From JBCCMQ01 sp039026235 (lineage in GTDB: Bacteria > Pseudomonadota > Alphaproteobacteria > Rhodobacterales > Rhodobacteraceae), in contig JBCCMQ010000003.1 in assembly GCA_039026235.1 (NCBI GenBank), positions 248,001-312,000 on the forward strand: a stretch of 64,000 nucleotides of DNA. The letters are read 5' to 3'. Under the pieces are notes generated by a model. It had not been told where the DNA came from. It saw only the letters and a list, made by a program, of their open reading frames with translations, and did no database searches. The translations under genes and the position numbers were made by a program. Below, piece by piece: positions 1 through 7,166 of this stretch; position 1 is the first letter of the stretch, and the number at the start of each line of letters is the position of its first letter.

Positions 1-282
1 GGCAAGATTGTAACCCGTCAGCTGTCGAACGATATTCTGCACGGCATCACAAGGGCGGCTGTGCTACGGTTTGCTGCCGAAGCGCAAATGGTCGTGGAAG
101 AGCGCGCGTTTAGCATGGACGAAGCCCGCACTGCGGCCGAAGCATTCGTGACTTCTGCGTCAGCCTTCGTTCTGCCGGTCGTCGCAATCGACGATGCCGT
201 CATCGGTAACGGTGCGCCCGGCCCAATCTCACGACGGCTTCGCGAAATCTATCTCGAAGAAAGCCGCAAAGCCGCGATCTGA
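1..282 (+). CDS. Class IV aminotransferase, D-alanine transaminase-like (3' part)
   Basis: An open frame enters from the left edge of the window and ends at a TGA, giving about 93 residues of the C-terminal domain. The stretch LPVVAIDDAVIGNGAPGP near the end resembles the C-terminal part of fold-type IV PLP aminotransferases (D-amino acid or branched-chain transaminases), where such a loop helps bind the cofactor phosphate and substrate. The PLP lysine and N-terminal domain lie outside the window, so substrate and reaction direction cannot be judged. The downstream gene is convergent. The D-alanine transaminase label rests on overall resemblance only. Confidence 0.7.
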   Translation, partial: GKIVTRQLSNDILHGITRAAVLRFAAEAQMVVEERAFSMDEARTAAEAFVTSASAFVLPVVAIDDAVIGNGAPGPISRRLREIYLEESRKAAI

Positions 283-297
283 CCGGTAACCTGGCGC

Positions 298-612
298 TTA
301 GTCCTTCTTGCCTACATTCTCGGCAAAGGACTTTTCGAAAGCCGTTTGTGTCTCGTCGCTGGCAGGCGTCTGGTGTTTTTCCTTCCACTCTGAAAACGGC
401 ATGCCGTAGAAAATCTGACGCGCCTCGTCCTTTGAAATCGACAGGCCCCGTTCACCGGCGGCTTCCTGATACCAGCGACTGAGGCAGTTGCGGCAAAAAC
501 CGGCCAAGTTCATCATGTCGATGTTTTGCACGTCCGGGCGCTCTTCCATAAGATGCTGCCGCAATCTGCGAAATGCCGCCGCCTCAAGCTCGGTCTGTGT
601 CTGTTCGTCCAT
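298..612 (-). CDS. DUF1244 family protein
   Basis: A small soluble protein of 104 residues. It carries the family hallmark MMNLAGFCRNCLSRWY, a helix with two cysteines, followed by a C-terminal region with GMPFSEWKEKHQ. Function is unknown, and the family is common in alphaproteobacteria. The start is placed at the ATG preceding DEQTQTE because GGAGG sits six bases upstream; the frame stays open further upstream but without such a site. It follows the N-formylglutamate amidohydrolase gene on the same strand with about 48 bases between them, so co-transcription is likely. Confidence 0.85.
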   Translation of the reverse strand: MDEQTQTELEAAAFRRLRQHLMEERPDVQNIDMMNLAGFCRNCLSRWYQEAAGERGLSISKDEARQIFYGMPFSEWKEKHQTPASDETQTAFEKSFAENVGKKD

Positions 613-660
613 CGGCAACCTCCATCCCCGGTGCATGTTCCCGGGTGCCAGCACTGTCCC

Positions 661-1416
661 TTAAGTGACCATCTCGACGGCGCGTTGCAACATGTCGGCC
701 AGCCGAATGCCCCAGGTCTTCTGATCTTCCGGTGATTCAATAAGGTCGCTTCTGACCTCAATAAGGGTGTTCAGATGTCCGGGGCGCAGCGCCTGTCGGT
801 CAATCGAGTCCCCCGGCAAGTGGCCGGAGTAGGGTTGATTGTCACCAACAACAAGGGCCGGATCCTCGCGCAGCACCGCAAAAAGCGCGTTTGACAATCG
901 CCGGTCGTGACCCGACAGAAGGCCGATTTGCCAGGGCCTGGCAGGCCGACCCGCAAGCCGGGGTGTGAACGAGTGGACCGCTACAACGGCCGGTCTGTTC
1001 CGGCTCGCCACAAGGCGCCCATAGGCGTCGTGGTAGGGGCGGTAAAACCGATTGAGCCGGTACTGAACCATTTCATCGTTCAGGTCACGGTTCGCGGGAA
1101 TGATCGTCCCGTCATAGAGCTGCATCACCAGCGTTGGGTCGTCTTCGCCTCGGTTCGGATCAATGACCAGTCGCGAAAATGTCGAAAAAACGGCAGGGGC
1201 GTCCAACGCATCGGCCATCGCAGTTGCGACACCCGCCGCGCCCACGTCATAGGCGATGTGACGGTTCATGTCTTCCAGCGACAATCCCAGGTCGCCGCCG
1301 GCCACATCAAAGGGAACAGCGTTTGATGCATGGTCACAAGTCACCACGAAGTCAGACGATCTTTCTGCGCCAATGATGCGGTAGGCGTCGTGTGCTACGG
1401 TGCTGTCGTCCTTCAT
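661..1416 (-). CDS. N-formylglutamate amidohydrolase family protein
   Basis: A 251-residue protein. The family cleaves N-formylglutamate to formate and glutamate at the end of one histidine-degradation route, using a metal ion. Typical motifs are VTCDHASNAVP near residue 25, an SRLVIDPNRGEDDP segment near 80-95, VAVHSFTPRL near 145 and NQPYSGHLPGDSIDRQA near 190. No other hut gene is nearby, so the natural substrate may be another N-formyl or N-acyl amino acid. No strong ribosome binding site precedes the chosen ATG, so the exact start is less sure than the identity. DUF1244 lies just downstream. Confidence 0.85.
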   Translation of the reverse strand: MKDDSTVAHDAYRIIGAERSSDFVVTCDHASNAVPFDVAGGDLGLSLEDMNRHIAYDVGAAGVATAMADALDAPAVFSTFSRLVIDPNRGEDDPTLVMQLYDGTIIPANRDLNDEMVQYRLNRFYRPYHDAYGRLVASRNRPAVVAVHSFTPRLAGRPARPWQIGLLSGHDRRLSNALFAVLREDPALVVGDNQPYSGHLPGDSIDRQALRPGHLNTLIEVRSDLIESPEDQKTWGIRLADMLQRAVEMVT

Positions 1417-1529
1417 CGGCAGCTAACTAACCCACAAACAGAAGCTCTGCCAGTTGTCAGCAACCAAATCTTGGGCCATTAACGCAGCTGTTAGCGCAAG
1501 CATAATCCGGGCATCCGAAGGGGTAAGAC

Positions 1530-2975
1530 ATGAGACGCCAACGCAATGTGAAGATCGTGGCGACCCTGGGCCCTGCGTCCAGCGATTATGATACAATTGC
1601 TGCCCTGTTCGATGCCGGTGCGGACGTGTTCCGCCTGAATATGAGCCACGGAAGCCATGAAGATATAGGCGAACGCCACCGGATAATTCGCCAGATCGAA
1701 GAAGATCGAAAGCGCCCAATCGCCATCCTTGCGGATTTGCAGGGGCCGAAACTTCGGGTTGGCACCTTTGCCAATGGTGAGGAAGAGCTTGAGCAGGGCG
1801 CGAGGTTTCGCATGGACCTGGATGGTGCCGAAGGTGATGTGTCGCGTGTCAGGCTGCCGCACCCCGAGATTTTTGCGGCGCTGACGCCCGGCTCTAATCT
1901 GCTTGTCAACGATGGCAAAATCCGTCTGCGCGTGGAAAACTGCGGCGCGGATTTTGCTGATTGCATCGTCACGGCGGGCGGCACGATTTCCAATCGCAAG
2001 GGCGTCAACGTCCCGGACGTCGTCCTGCCGCTGGCGGCGCTTTCGGAAAAGGACCGCGGCGATTTGGAATTTGTCTGCGAGCTTGGCGTGGACTGGCTCG
2101 CACTCAGCTTCGTACAGCGGATGGAAGACATTGAAGAGGCCCGTTTACTGGCGCGCGGGCGCGCGGCGATCATGTCCAAGATCGAAAAGCCAGCTGCGAT
2201 AGAGACCTTTGACGAGATCCTGCGCGCATCCGACGGGATCATGGTTGCGCGCGGCGATTTGGGTGTCGAGCTACCGGTCCAGAATGTCCCGCCGATCCAG
2301 AAAAGGCTGGTGCGCAAGTGCCGCGCCGCCGCAAAGCCGGTGATTGTGGCAACACAGATGCTGGAATCAATGATCACATCGCCTATGCCTACCCGGGCCG
2401 AGGTGTCGGACGTGGCTGCGGCCATCTACGAGGGCACTGATGCGGTGATGCTTTCGGCTGAATCGGCTGCCGGTCAGTTTCCGATCGAAGCGGTCACCAC
2501 GATGAACAATGTGGCTATCGAAGTTGAAAGCGATCCGACCTATCGCGCGGTGATCGAGGCAAGCCGTGGCGGCAACCGGGAAACCGTGGCCGATGGCATC
2601 GTCGCAGCAGCGCGCGAAATCGCCGAGACAACGGATATCAAGGCGATCTGCTGTTTCTCGCAATCGGGCACAACCGGTCTTCTGATTTCGCGTGAACGTC
2701 CGCGCGTGCCACTGATTATGATGACCAATCTGAGGGTCACCGCGCGCCGGCTCACGCTGAGCTGGGGCGCACACTGTGTGACAACCGAGGCGATAAACCG
2801 CTTCAAAGAGGCCGTCGTACACGCGGCACAAGCCGCGCGCCGCGACCGGTTCGCGACCGAGCAGGATATGATCGTTGTAACCGCCGGTGTGCCGTTCAAC
2901 GTCCCCGGTACAACGAACATCCTGCGGGTCGCGCCGTGCGACGAACGTCAGATCTTCGCGACAGAGCCCGAATAG
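1530..2975 (+). CDS. pyk: Pyruvate kinase
   Basis: A 481-residue glycolytic enzyme that transfers phosphate from phosphoenolpyruvate to ADP. The N-terminus has KIVATLGPAS (8-17), the active-site lysine lies in SKIEKP (216-221), the nucleotide/metal region MVARGDLGVE is at 238-247, and AESAAGQFP follows near 315. A C-terminal allosteric-type domain is present (ICCFSQSGTTG). Length is normal for the family. GAAGGGG lies about seven bases before the ATG. It reads into rpmI-rplT after about 115 bases. A ribosomal protein pair behind pyk, rather than behind infC, is an arrangement I recall from Rhodobacteraceae. Confidence 0.97.
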   Translation: MRRQRNVKIVATLGPASSDYDTIAALFDAGADVFRLNMSHGSHEDIGERHRIIRQIEEDRKRPIAILADLQGPKLRVGTFANGEEELEQGARFRMDLDGAEGDVSRVRLPHPEIFAALTPGSNLLVNDGKIRLRVENCGADFADCIVTAGGTISNRKGVNVPDVVLPLAALSEKDRGDLEFVCELGVDWLALSFVQRMEDIEEARLLARGRAAIMSKIEKPAAIETFDEILRASDGIMVARGDLGVELPVQNVPPIQKRLVRKCRAAAKPVIVATQMLESMITSPMPTRAEVSDVAAAIYEGTDAVMLSAESAAGQFPIEAVTTMNNVAIEVESDPTYRAVIEASRGGNRETVADGIVAAAREIAETTDIKAICCFSQSGTTGLLISRERPRVPLIMMTNLRVTARRLTLSWGAHCVTTEAINRFKEAVVHAAQAARRDRFATEQDMIVVTAGVPFNVPGTTNILRVAPCDERQIFATEPE

Positions 2976-3090
2976 CGTCCAAGACCCCTTGTCAGGCGGG
3001 ACCGGGCGGCGTATAGGCGCGGCTCTGACCGCATGGCCGGCCAAAGTGGCATGCCGCGTCGTGCGCGAACCGACCCATAAGGAGACGGAA

Positions 3091-3291
3091 ATGCCCAAGA
3101 TGAAGACTAAGTCGAGCGCCAAAAAGCGCTTTAAGGTGACGGCGACGGGCCGCGTAAAGTCGGCCCAGGCCGGCAAGCGTCATGGCATGATCAAGCGCAC
3201 CAACAAGTTCATCCGCAACGCCCGGGGCACGACCACGCTGTCGGCCGCTGACGAGAAGATCGTCAAGGGCTACATGCCCTATTCGCGTTAA
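3091..3291 (+). CDS. rpmI: 50S ribosomal protein L35
   Basis: A 66-residue basic protein beginning MPKMKTKSSAKKRFKVTATG, the highly conserved L35 N-terminus. It is a small component of the large ribosomal subunit. AAGGAG lies seven bases before the ATG, which settles the start; an open frame continuing upstream through the end of pyk is not used. rplT follows after 12 bases with its own AAGGAGG site, the standard rpmI-rplT pair. The usual upstream partner infC is not here. Confidence 0.97.
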   Translation: MPKMKTKSSAKKRFKVTATGRVKSAQAGKRHGMIKRTNKFIRNARGTTTLSAADEKIVKGYMPYSR

Positions 3292-3303
3292 GGAGGACAC
3301 GCT

Positions 3304-3666
3304 ATGCCCCGCACCAAAGGTGGAACCGTCGCTCACGCGCGCCACAAGAAGATCATCAAGGCGGCCAAAGGCTACTACTCTGCCCGCAGTCGGAATTTCC
3401 GGACTGCCACGCAGGCCGTCGACAAGGCAAATCAGTATGCGACACGTGACCGCAAGGCGCGCAAGCGCACGTTCCGTGCCCTCTGGATCCAGCGCATCAA
3501 CGCCGCAGTAAGGGCCCATGACGAGGCCTTGACATATTCGCGCTTTATCAATGGCCTGTCCCTTGCCGGTATCGAGGTAGATCGCAAGGTACTTGCAGAC
3601 CTTGCGGTGAATGAACCCGAGGCATTTGGCGCCATCGTCGAAAAGGCCAAAGCCGCGCTGGCTTAG
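3304..3666 (+). CDS. rplT: 50S ribosomal protein L20
   Basis: A 120-residue, strongly basic protein. It shows the L20 landmarks KIIKAAKGYYSARSRNFRTA, RDRKARKRTFRALWIQRIN and YSRFINGL. L20 binds 23S rRNA early in large-subunit assembly and in many bacteria represses its own operon; no leader structure was identified here to support that control. AAGGAGG lies about six bases before the ATG. The gene is followed by a clear intrinsic terminator that closes the pyk-rpmI-rplT stretch. Confidence 0.97.
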   Translation: MPRTKGGTVAHARHKKIIKAAKGYYSARSRNFRTATQAVDKANQYATRDRKARKRTFRALWIQRINAAVRAHDEALTYSRFINGLSLAGIEVDRKVLADLAVNEPEAFGAIVEKAKAALA

Positions 3667-3688
3667 GCGCCATCAATCCAAGAACACA

Positions 3689-3720
3689 GGCCGCCAGTTT
3701 GTCGGGCGGCCTTTTTCTTT
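3689..3720 (+). terminator. Intrinsic terminator after rplT
   Basis: A perfect seven-base-pair stem, GGCCGCC paired with GGCGGCC across a nine-base loop, is followed directly by a T-rich run (TTTTTCTTTTG). It sits about 20 bases past the rplT stop codon, exactly where transcription of the ribosomal protein genes should end. Confidence 0.9.
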
Positions 3721-3748
3721 TGTTGACGTCGCGCGTAACGCACGTGGA

Positions 3749-4165
3749 CTAGAGCCATAGCGCCGATAGCGTATTGCCGCATGCGTTAGCATAGGGGCTG
3801 TCGTAAAGACCAAAGTAGACAAGATCGGTGCCGGTTTCGTGGGCGCGGATCGCATTGGTCGAGCGGGCGAACTGTTCGATGACGAAGTACTCGTATAATT
3901 CCGTCAGTTCTGTATTGCCCTGAAGGCTGACGGGCCAGAGCCTCGTTTCGGTTTGCAACTTGACCTTTGTTCCAAGCGAGATCGACGCCAGAACTTCATC
4001 GACGAAAAGCTGGGCTTCCGGATGCACGGCCAGGTTATCTCCGAACCCTCTGGCGATAATGTCCCGGGTGTAGGACCAGACCGCCTCGCGGTGCGCAAAA
4101 GCCACGCCACCAGCAGCGGCGATTGCCGTCGTCCCCAAAAGGAATTCGCGGCGCCCGAGTGTCAC
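3749..4165 (-). CDS. Tat-targeted small subunit of a GMC-type dehydrogenase
   Basis: A 138-residue protein. The N-terminus MTLGRREFLLGTTAIAAAG contains a twin-arginine signal (GRREFLLG) followed by a hydrophobic stretch, so the folded protein should cross the membrane by the Tat route. The start is a GTG overlapping the stop of the upstream GMC gene (ATGTGA), with GGGAGG five bases before it: translational coupling. Small Tat-signal subunits are known to carry FAD-dependent glucose, gluconate or sorbitol dehydrogenase catalytic subunits to the periplasm. I infer the same role from position and signal; the rest of the sequence shows no motif I recognise. Confidence 0.72.
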   Translation of the reverse strand: MTLGRREFLLGTTAIAAAGGVAFAHREAVWSYTRDIIARGFGDNLAVHPEAQLFVDEVLASISLGTKVKLQTETRLWPVSLQGNTELTELYEYFVIEQFARSTNAIRAHETGTDLVYFGLYDSPYANACGNTLSALWL

Positions 4166-5580
4166 ATCAGCCTCCCTGCGCGCAGGGCCAGAGCCGAGAG
4201 TGTAAGTGTCGGGTTTGCGGGCGGACATGTCGGAAAGCTGCCCGACCCAAGCGCCAGTAGGTTCGGTGTTTGATGCAGGCGCATGGAGTCGTCCGTCACG
4301 GACGTCGCGGGATCGCGCCCCATACGGTGTGTCCCTTGGATATGGGCCTCTCCGTCTCCGTGATCCCGGGACACTATGCGCTCGATTGCGAACGGGAGAA
4401 TGTCCTGCAGTTGTTCTTCGGCGGCAGCCAAACCCGCAGCACTATAGGCGGAATGGCCGTTCCAGGTAATCAACGGCTCGCCATCGCCGTCCAGATCGAT
4501 CCGGTTTCCGGCATCGGGAACGTCTTCGGCAATCAGTTTCAGAATCATCCTGTGGGTCCAGCGGCCGCGCTCGTGCCGCAATTTGGCTGGCGCATTCATG
4601 TCTTCGATCAAGACGGCGGCGCGGCTGTTGCGGTGGGGCCCGTCATAGAATGCGTAGCAATGCGTGGAAATCGAACTTCCACCGAAGTAGCCCTCATGGT
4701 CGACATCAAGGACAAGGCGCACTGAGTTCTGTTCGTTCAGGTACCGGCCCAAAGCCGGGTGCGCGACACCAGAGCGCAGAAGGATCGCTGCGTTGTAGAT
4801 ACCATTTGCGGCAAGCGCGACGGTATCGGCCTTGATTTCAACCTCGGCTTCGCCGTGGCTCACGACAACGCCTCCGGCTGCTCCAGCAGCTATATCTATG
4901 CGCGATACCTCGTGCCCAGTCAGCAAATAGACGCCCGCGCGGGTAAATGTGCCCACGCTGTTCTCGACGGTGAACTTCGCATCAATCGGACAAAGATCGC
5001 AGACACCGGTCCCGCAGCATGACGCTCGGCTACCGCCGTTTGAACGCGCGGTGGCGACCGGAACCCAATCGTTGGGACGGGCTTCGTGGCATGCGGCGCC
5101 GGCGCGGGTCATGGCGTGGGGGGGAAAGGGAAAGGGTCGTGACCTTGGCAGCAGATGCTCCGTTCCACCTCCGGCAACCTGCATGATCTCTTCAACTTCC
5201 GCGTAGAAGGGCTCCAGTGCGTCATAACCAATGGGCCAGGGTGCGCCTATGCCGTGGTCGCTGGACGTTTCAAAATCCGTTGGCAGGAACCGGGGAACCT
5301 GACCCCACCAGCAGTTCGAATTTCCACCAAAGGCAGTCCGCGCCACCCATGTCTTGGCGCGCCCCGACCGGTTGTCGTGACTGAAAGGATCGTTCTGAAT
5401 GTAGGAATCGATAAGCTGCTGGCTGTGCGGGATGTAGACCCCTTTTTCGACCACAAGCACCCGGTAGGTGCTGGGCAGCCCGCGCAGAAAAAACATCGCC
5501 GAAAAGCTGCTGCCGGCAATGATCACGTCCCAGGACGACTGGGATGCCGTCTTGATGTCAATCCGCTCGAACAAGGGCAT
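4162..5580 (-). CDS. GMC oxidoreductase, FAD-dependent sugar/alcohol dehydrogenase-like catalytic subunit
   Basis: A 472-residue flavoprotein. The FAD-binding N-terminus is IIAGSSFSAM (20-29), with serines in place of part of the usual GxGxxG. The GMC active-site pair appears as GTHRMG (His 418) and NPTLT (Asn 456). CCGTGVCDLCP supplies cysteines 188, 189, 194 and 197, close to the 3Fe-4S motif of FAD glucose dehydrogenase alpha subunits, though one residue tighter. It has no signal peptide of its own and is coupled by a GTGA overlap to the Tat subunit downstream, its probable export partner. A cytochrome c subunit is absent. The substrate is unknown; a sugar, polyol or alcohol is likely. Confidence 0.85.
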   Translation of the reverse strand: MPLFERIDIKTASQSSWDVIIAGSSFSAMFFLRGLPSTYRVLVVEKGVYIPHSQQLIDSYIQNDPFSHDNRSGRAKTWVARTAFGGNSNCWWGQVPRFLPTDFETSSDHGIGAPWPIGYDALEPFYAEVEEIMQVAGGGTEHLLPRSRPFPFPPHAMTRAGAACHEARPNDWVPVATARSNGGSRASCCGTGVCDLCPIDAKFTVENSVGTFTRAGVYLLTGHEVSRIDIAAGAAGGVVVSHGEAEVEIKADTVALAANGIYNAAILLRSGVAHPALGRYLNEQNSVRLVLDVDHEGYFGGSSISTHCYAFYDGPHRNSRAAVLIEDMNAPAKLRHERGRWTHRMILKLIAEDVPDAGNRIDLDGDGEPLITWNGHSAYSAAGLAAAEEQLQDILPFAIERIVSRDHGDGEAHIQGTHRMGRDPATSVTDDSMRLHQTPNLLALGSGSFPTCPPANPTLTLSALALRAGRLM

Positions 5581-5707
5581 TTTGCCTTTTTTGTTTCAGC
5601 CCCTGCGCGTAAATTAAAGCGCTTGCCGTATCGGCGCAAGCTGGCCCCTGCTTGCAATTGTCAGGACCTCTGGGTAACGGGTTGCGGACATTTCCCGAGA
5701 GGGCGGT

Positions 5708-6781
5708 ATGGACGAACTGCGGCAGAAGTATCTGGCGGAAATAGACGCGGCGGACGATGAGGTCGCGCTGGAGGATCTGCGCGTTCGGGTCCTGGGCAAG
5801 AAGGGTGAGATCAGCCTGCGGATGCGCGAACTGGGCAAGATGACCCCGGCCGAACGTCAGGTATCGGGCCCGGCTCTTAACCAGTTGAAAGAGCAGGTGA
5901 ATACGGCACTTGCCGAAAAAAAAGCAGAGTTGGCGGATGCGGCTCTGACGGCGCGTCTGAAGGACGAATGGCTGGACGTCACCCTGCCTGCGCGCGCGAC
6001 GCGTACAGGCAGCGTTCACCCCGTGTCTCAGGTGACCCGTGAGATCACGACGATCTTTGCGGACATGGGATTTGCCGTTGCCGAGGGCCCGCAGGTTGAA
6101 TCCGACTGGTACAACTTCGACGCGCTGAACATTCCGGATCACCACCCCGCGCGCGGTGAAATGGATACCTTTTACTTGCACCGCACCGACGGGGACGATC
6201 GACCGCCGCATGTCCTGCGCACGCATACGTCGCCTGTGCAGATCCGATCCATGCAGGACCGGGGCGCGCCGCTGCGGATCATATGCCCGGGCCGTGTCTA
6301 TCGCTCGGACTATGACCAGACCCATACACCCATGTTCCACCAGGTAGAGGGTCTGGCGGTGGATACCGACATCTCGATGGCGAATTTGAAGTGGTGCCTG
6401 GAAGAGTTTGCCGCCGCGTTTTTCGAGGTCGACCATATCGAAGTCCGGTTCCGGGCATCGCATTTTCCATTCACTGAACCGTCGGCTGAAATCGATTTTC
6501 GCTGTTCCTGGGAAGATGGCCAGTTGAAGCTTGGAGAAGGTGACGACTGGCTTGAAGCGGGCGGTTCCGGGATGGTTCACCCTGAGGTTCTGAAAGCGGG
6601 TGGAATTGACCCGGACGTTTATCAGGGCTTCGCCTTTGGGCTTGGGATCGACCGCTTGGCGATGCTCAAGTACGGCATTCCGGATCTGCGTGCATTCTTC
6701 GATGGCGATTTGCGGTGGCTCAGACACTATGGATTCAGTGCGATGGATGTGCCGACGCTGCTGGCGGGGCTCAGTCGGTGA
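5708..6781 (+). CDS. pheS: Phenylalanine--tRNA ligase alpha subunit
   Basis: A 357-residue catalytic subunit of the heterotetrameric cytoplasmic enzyme that charges tRNA-Phe. The N-terminal coiled-coil arm spans roughly residues 1-85. The class II catalytic core follows, with the motif 2 region FHQVEGLAVD and motif 3 FGLGIDRLAM near 310-319. Length is typical. GAGAGG lies about six bases before the ATG. pheT follows on the same strand but 385 bases away, a gap wider than usual that holds a possible small opposite-strand gene. Confidence 0.97.
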   Translation: MDELRQKYLAEIDAADDEVALEDLRVRVLGKKGEISLRMRELGKMTPAERQVSGPALNQLKEQVNTALAEKKAELADAALTARLKDEWLDVTLPARATRTGSVHPVSQVTREITTIFADMGFAVAEGPQVESDWYNFDALNIPDHHPARGEMDTFYLHRTDGDDRPPHVLRTHTSPVQIRSMQDRGAPLRIICPGRVYRSDYDQTHTPMFHQVEGLAVDTDISMANLKWCLEEFAAAFFEVDHIEVRFRASHFPFTEPSAEIDFRCSWEDGQLKLGEGDDWLEAGGSGMVHPEVLKAGGIDPDVYQGFAFGLGIDRLAMLKYGIPDLRAFFDGDLRWLRHYGFSAMDVPTLLAGLSR

Positions 6782-6789
6782 CACGGATT

Positions 6790-7038
6790 CTAATTGTTTC
6801 GCATAAAGCCGGCACCGCCGCGCATGCGCCCGTTCGATCGGTTAGGGCATCCAAGATTGCCCATCACCGTTTTCAGCTGGCGGCTGGCGCAATGGCCATC
6901 GCGGCTTCCCAGCGTGCTGATGAATGCGGGTCGGGACGCCTTAGCGACCTGATCGGCATAGCCGACGTATGCCGCCGTTCCCATAAGGAAGAAGGCGGCA
7001 ACCAGGTGCAGGTTTATGCGTCCGTAGATCTGTATCAT
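6790..7038 (-). CDS. Possible small membrane protein between pheS and pheT
   Basis: An 82-residue open frame on the strand opposite to pheS and pheT. Residues 7-30 (INLHLVAAFFLMGTAAYVGYAD) could form one membrane helix or a signal sequence; the remainder is basic, with no known domain. GGAG lies six bases before the ATG, which is the main reason for listing it. The C-terminal half looks low in constraint, and the frame may be chance. I do not recognise a family. Confidence 0.4.
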   Translation of the reverse strand: MIQIYGRINLHLVAAFFLMGTAAYVGYADQVAKASRPAFISTLGSRDGHCASRQLKTVMGNLGCPNRSNGRMRGGAGFMRNN

Positions 7039-7166
7039 TCGATTGCTCCGATTGTGGCAGATACAGATCCAATCCGCCGATTCTACGGCTCAAATAGATC
7101 AAATGCGGTACAATTTGGTGCGCGGTGCGCGCCACTGAGGCTGAGCGGAAAGAGCGGAGCCCGGGC

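Noticed and set aside
1586..2425. 280-codon minus-strand frame within pyk
   Set aside because: Ser/Arg-rich translation typical of a shadow frame; pyk itself is beyond doubt.
5558..6784. Long open frame on the minus strand covering all of pheS
   Set aside because: It is antisense to a certain gene, has no family resemblance, and such frames are common in GC-rich coding sequence.
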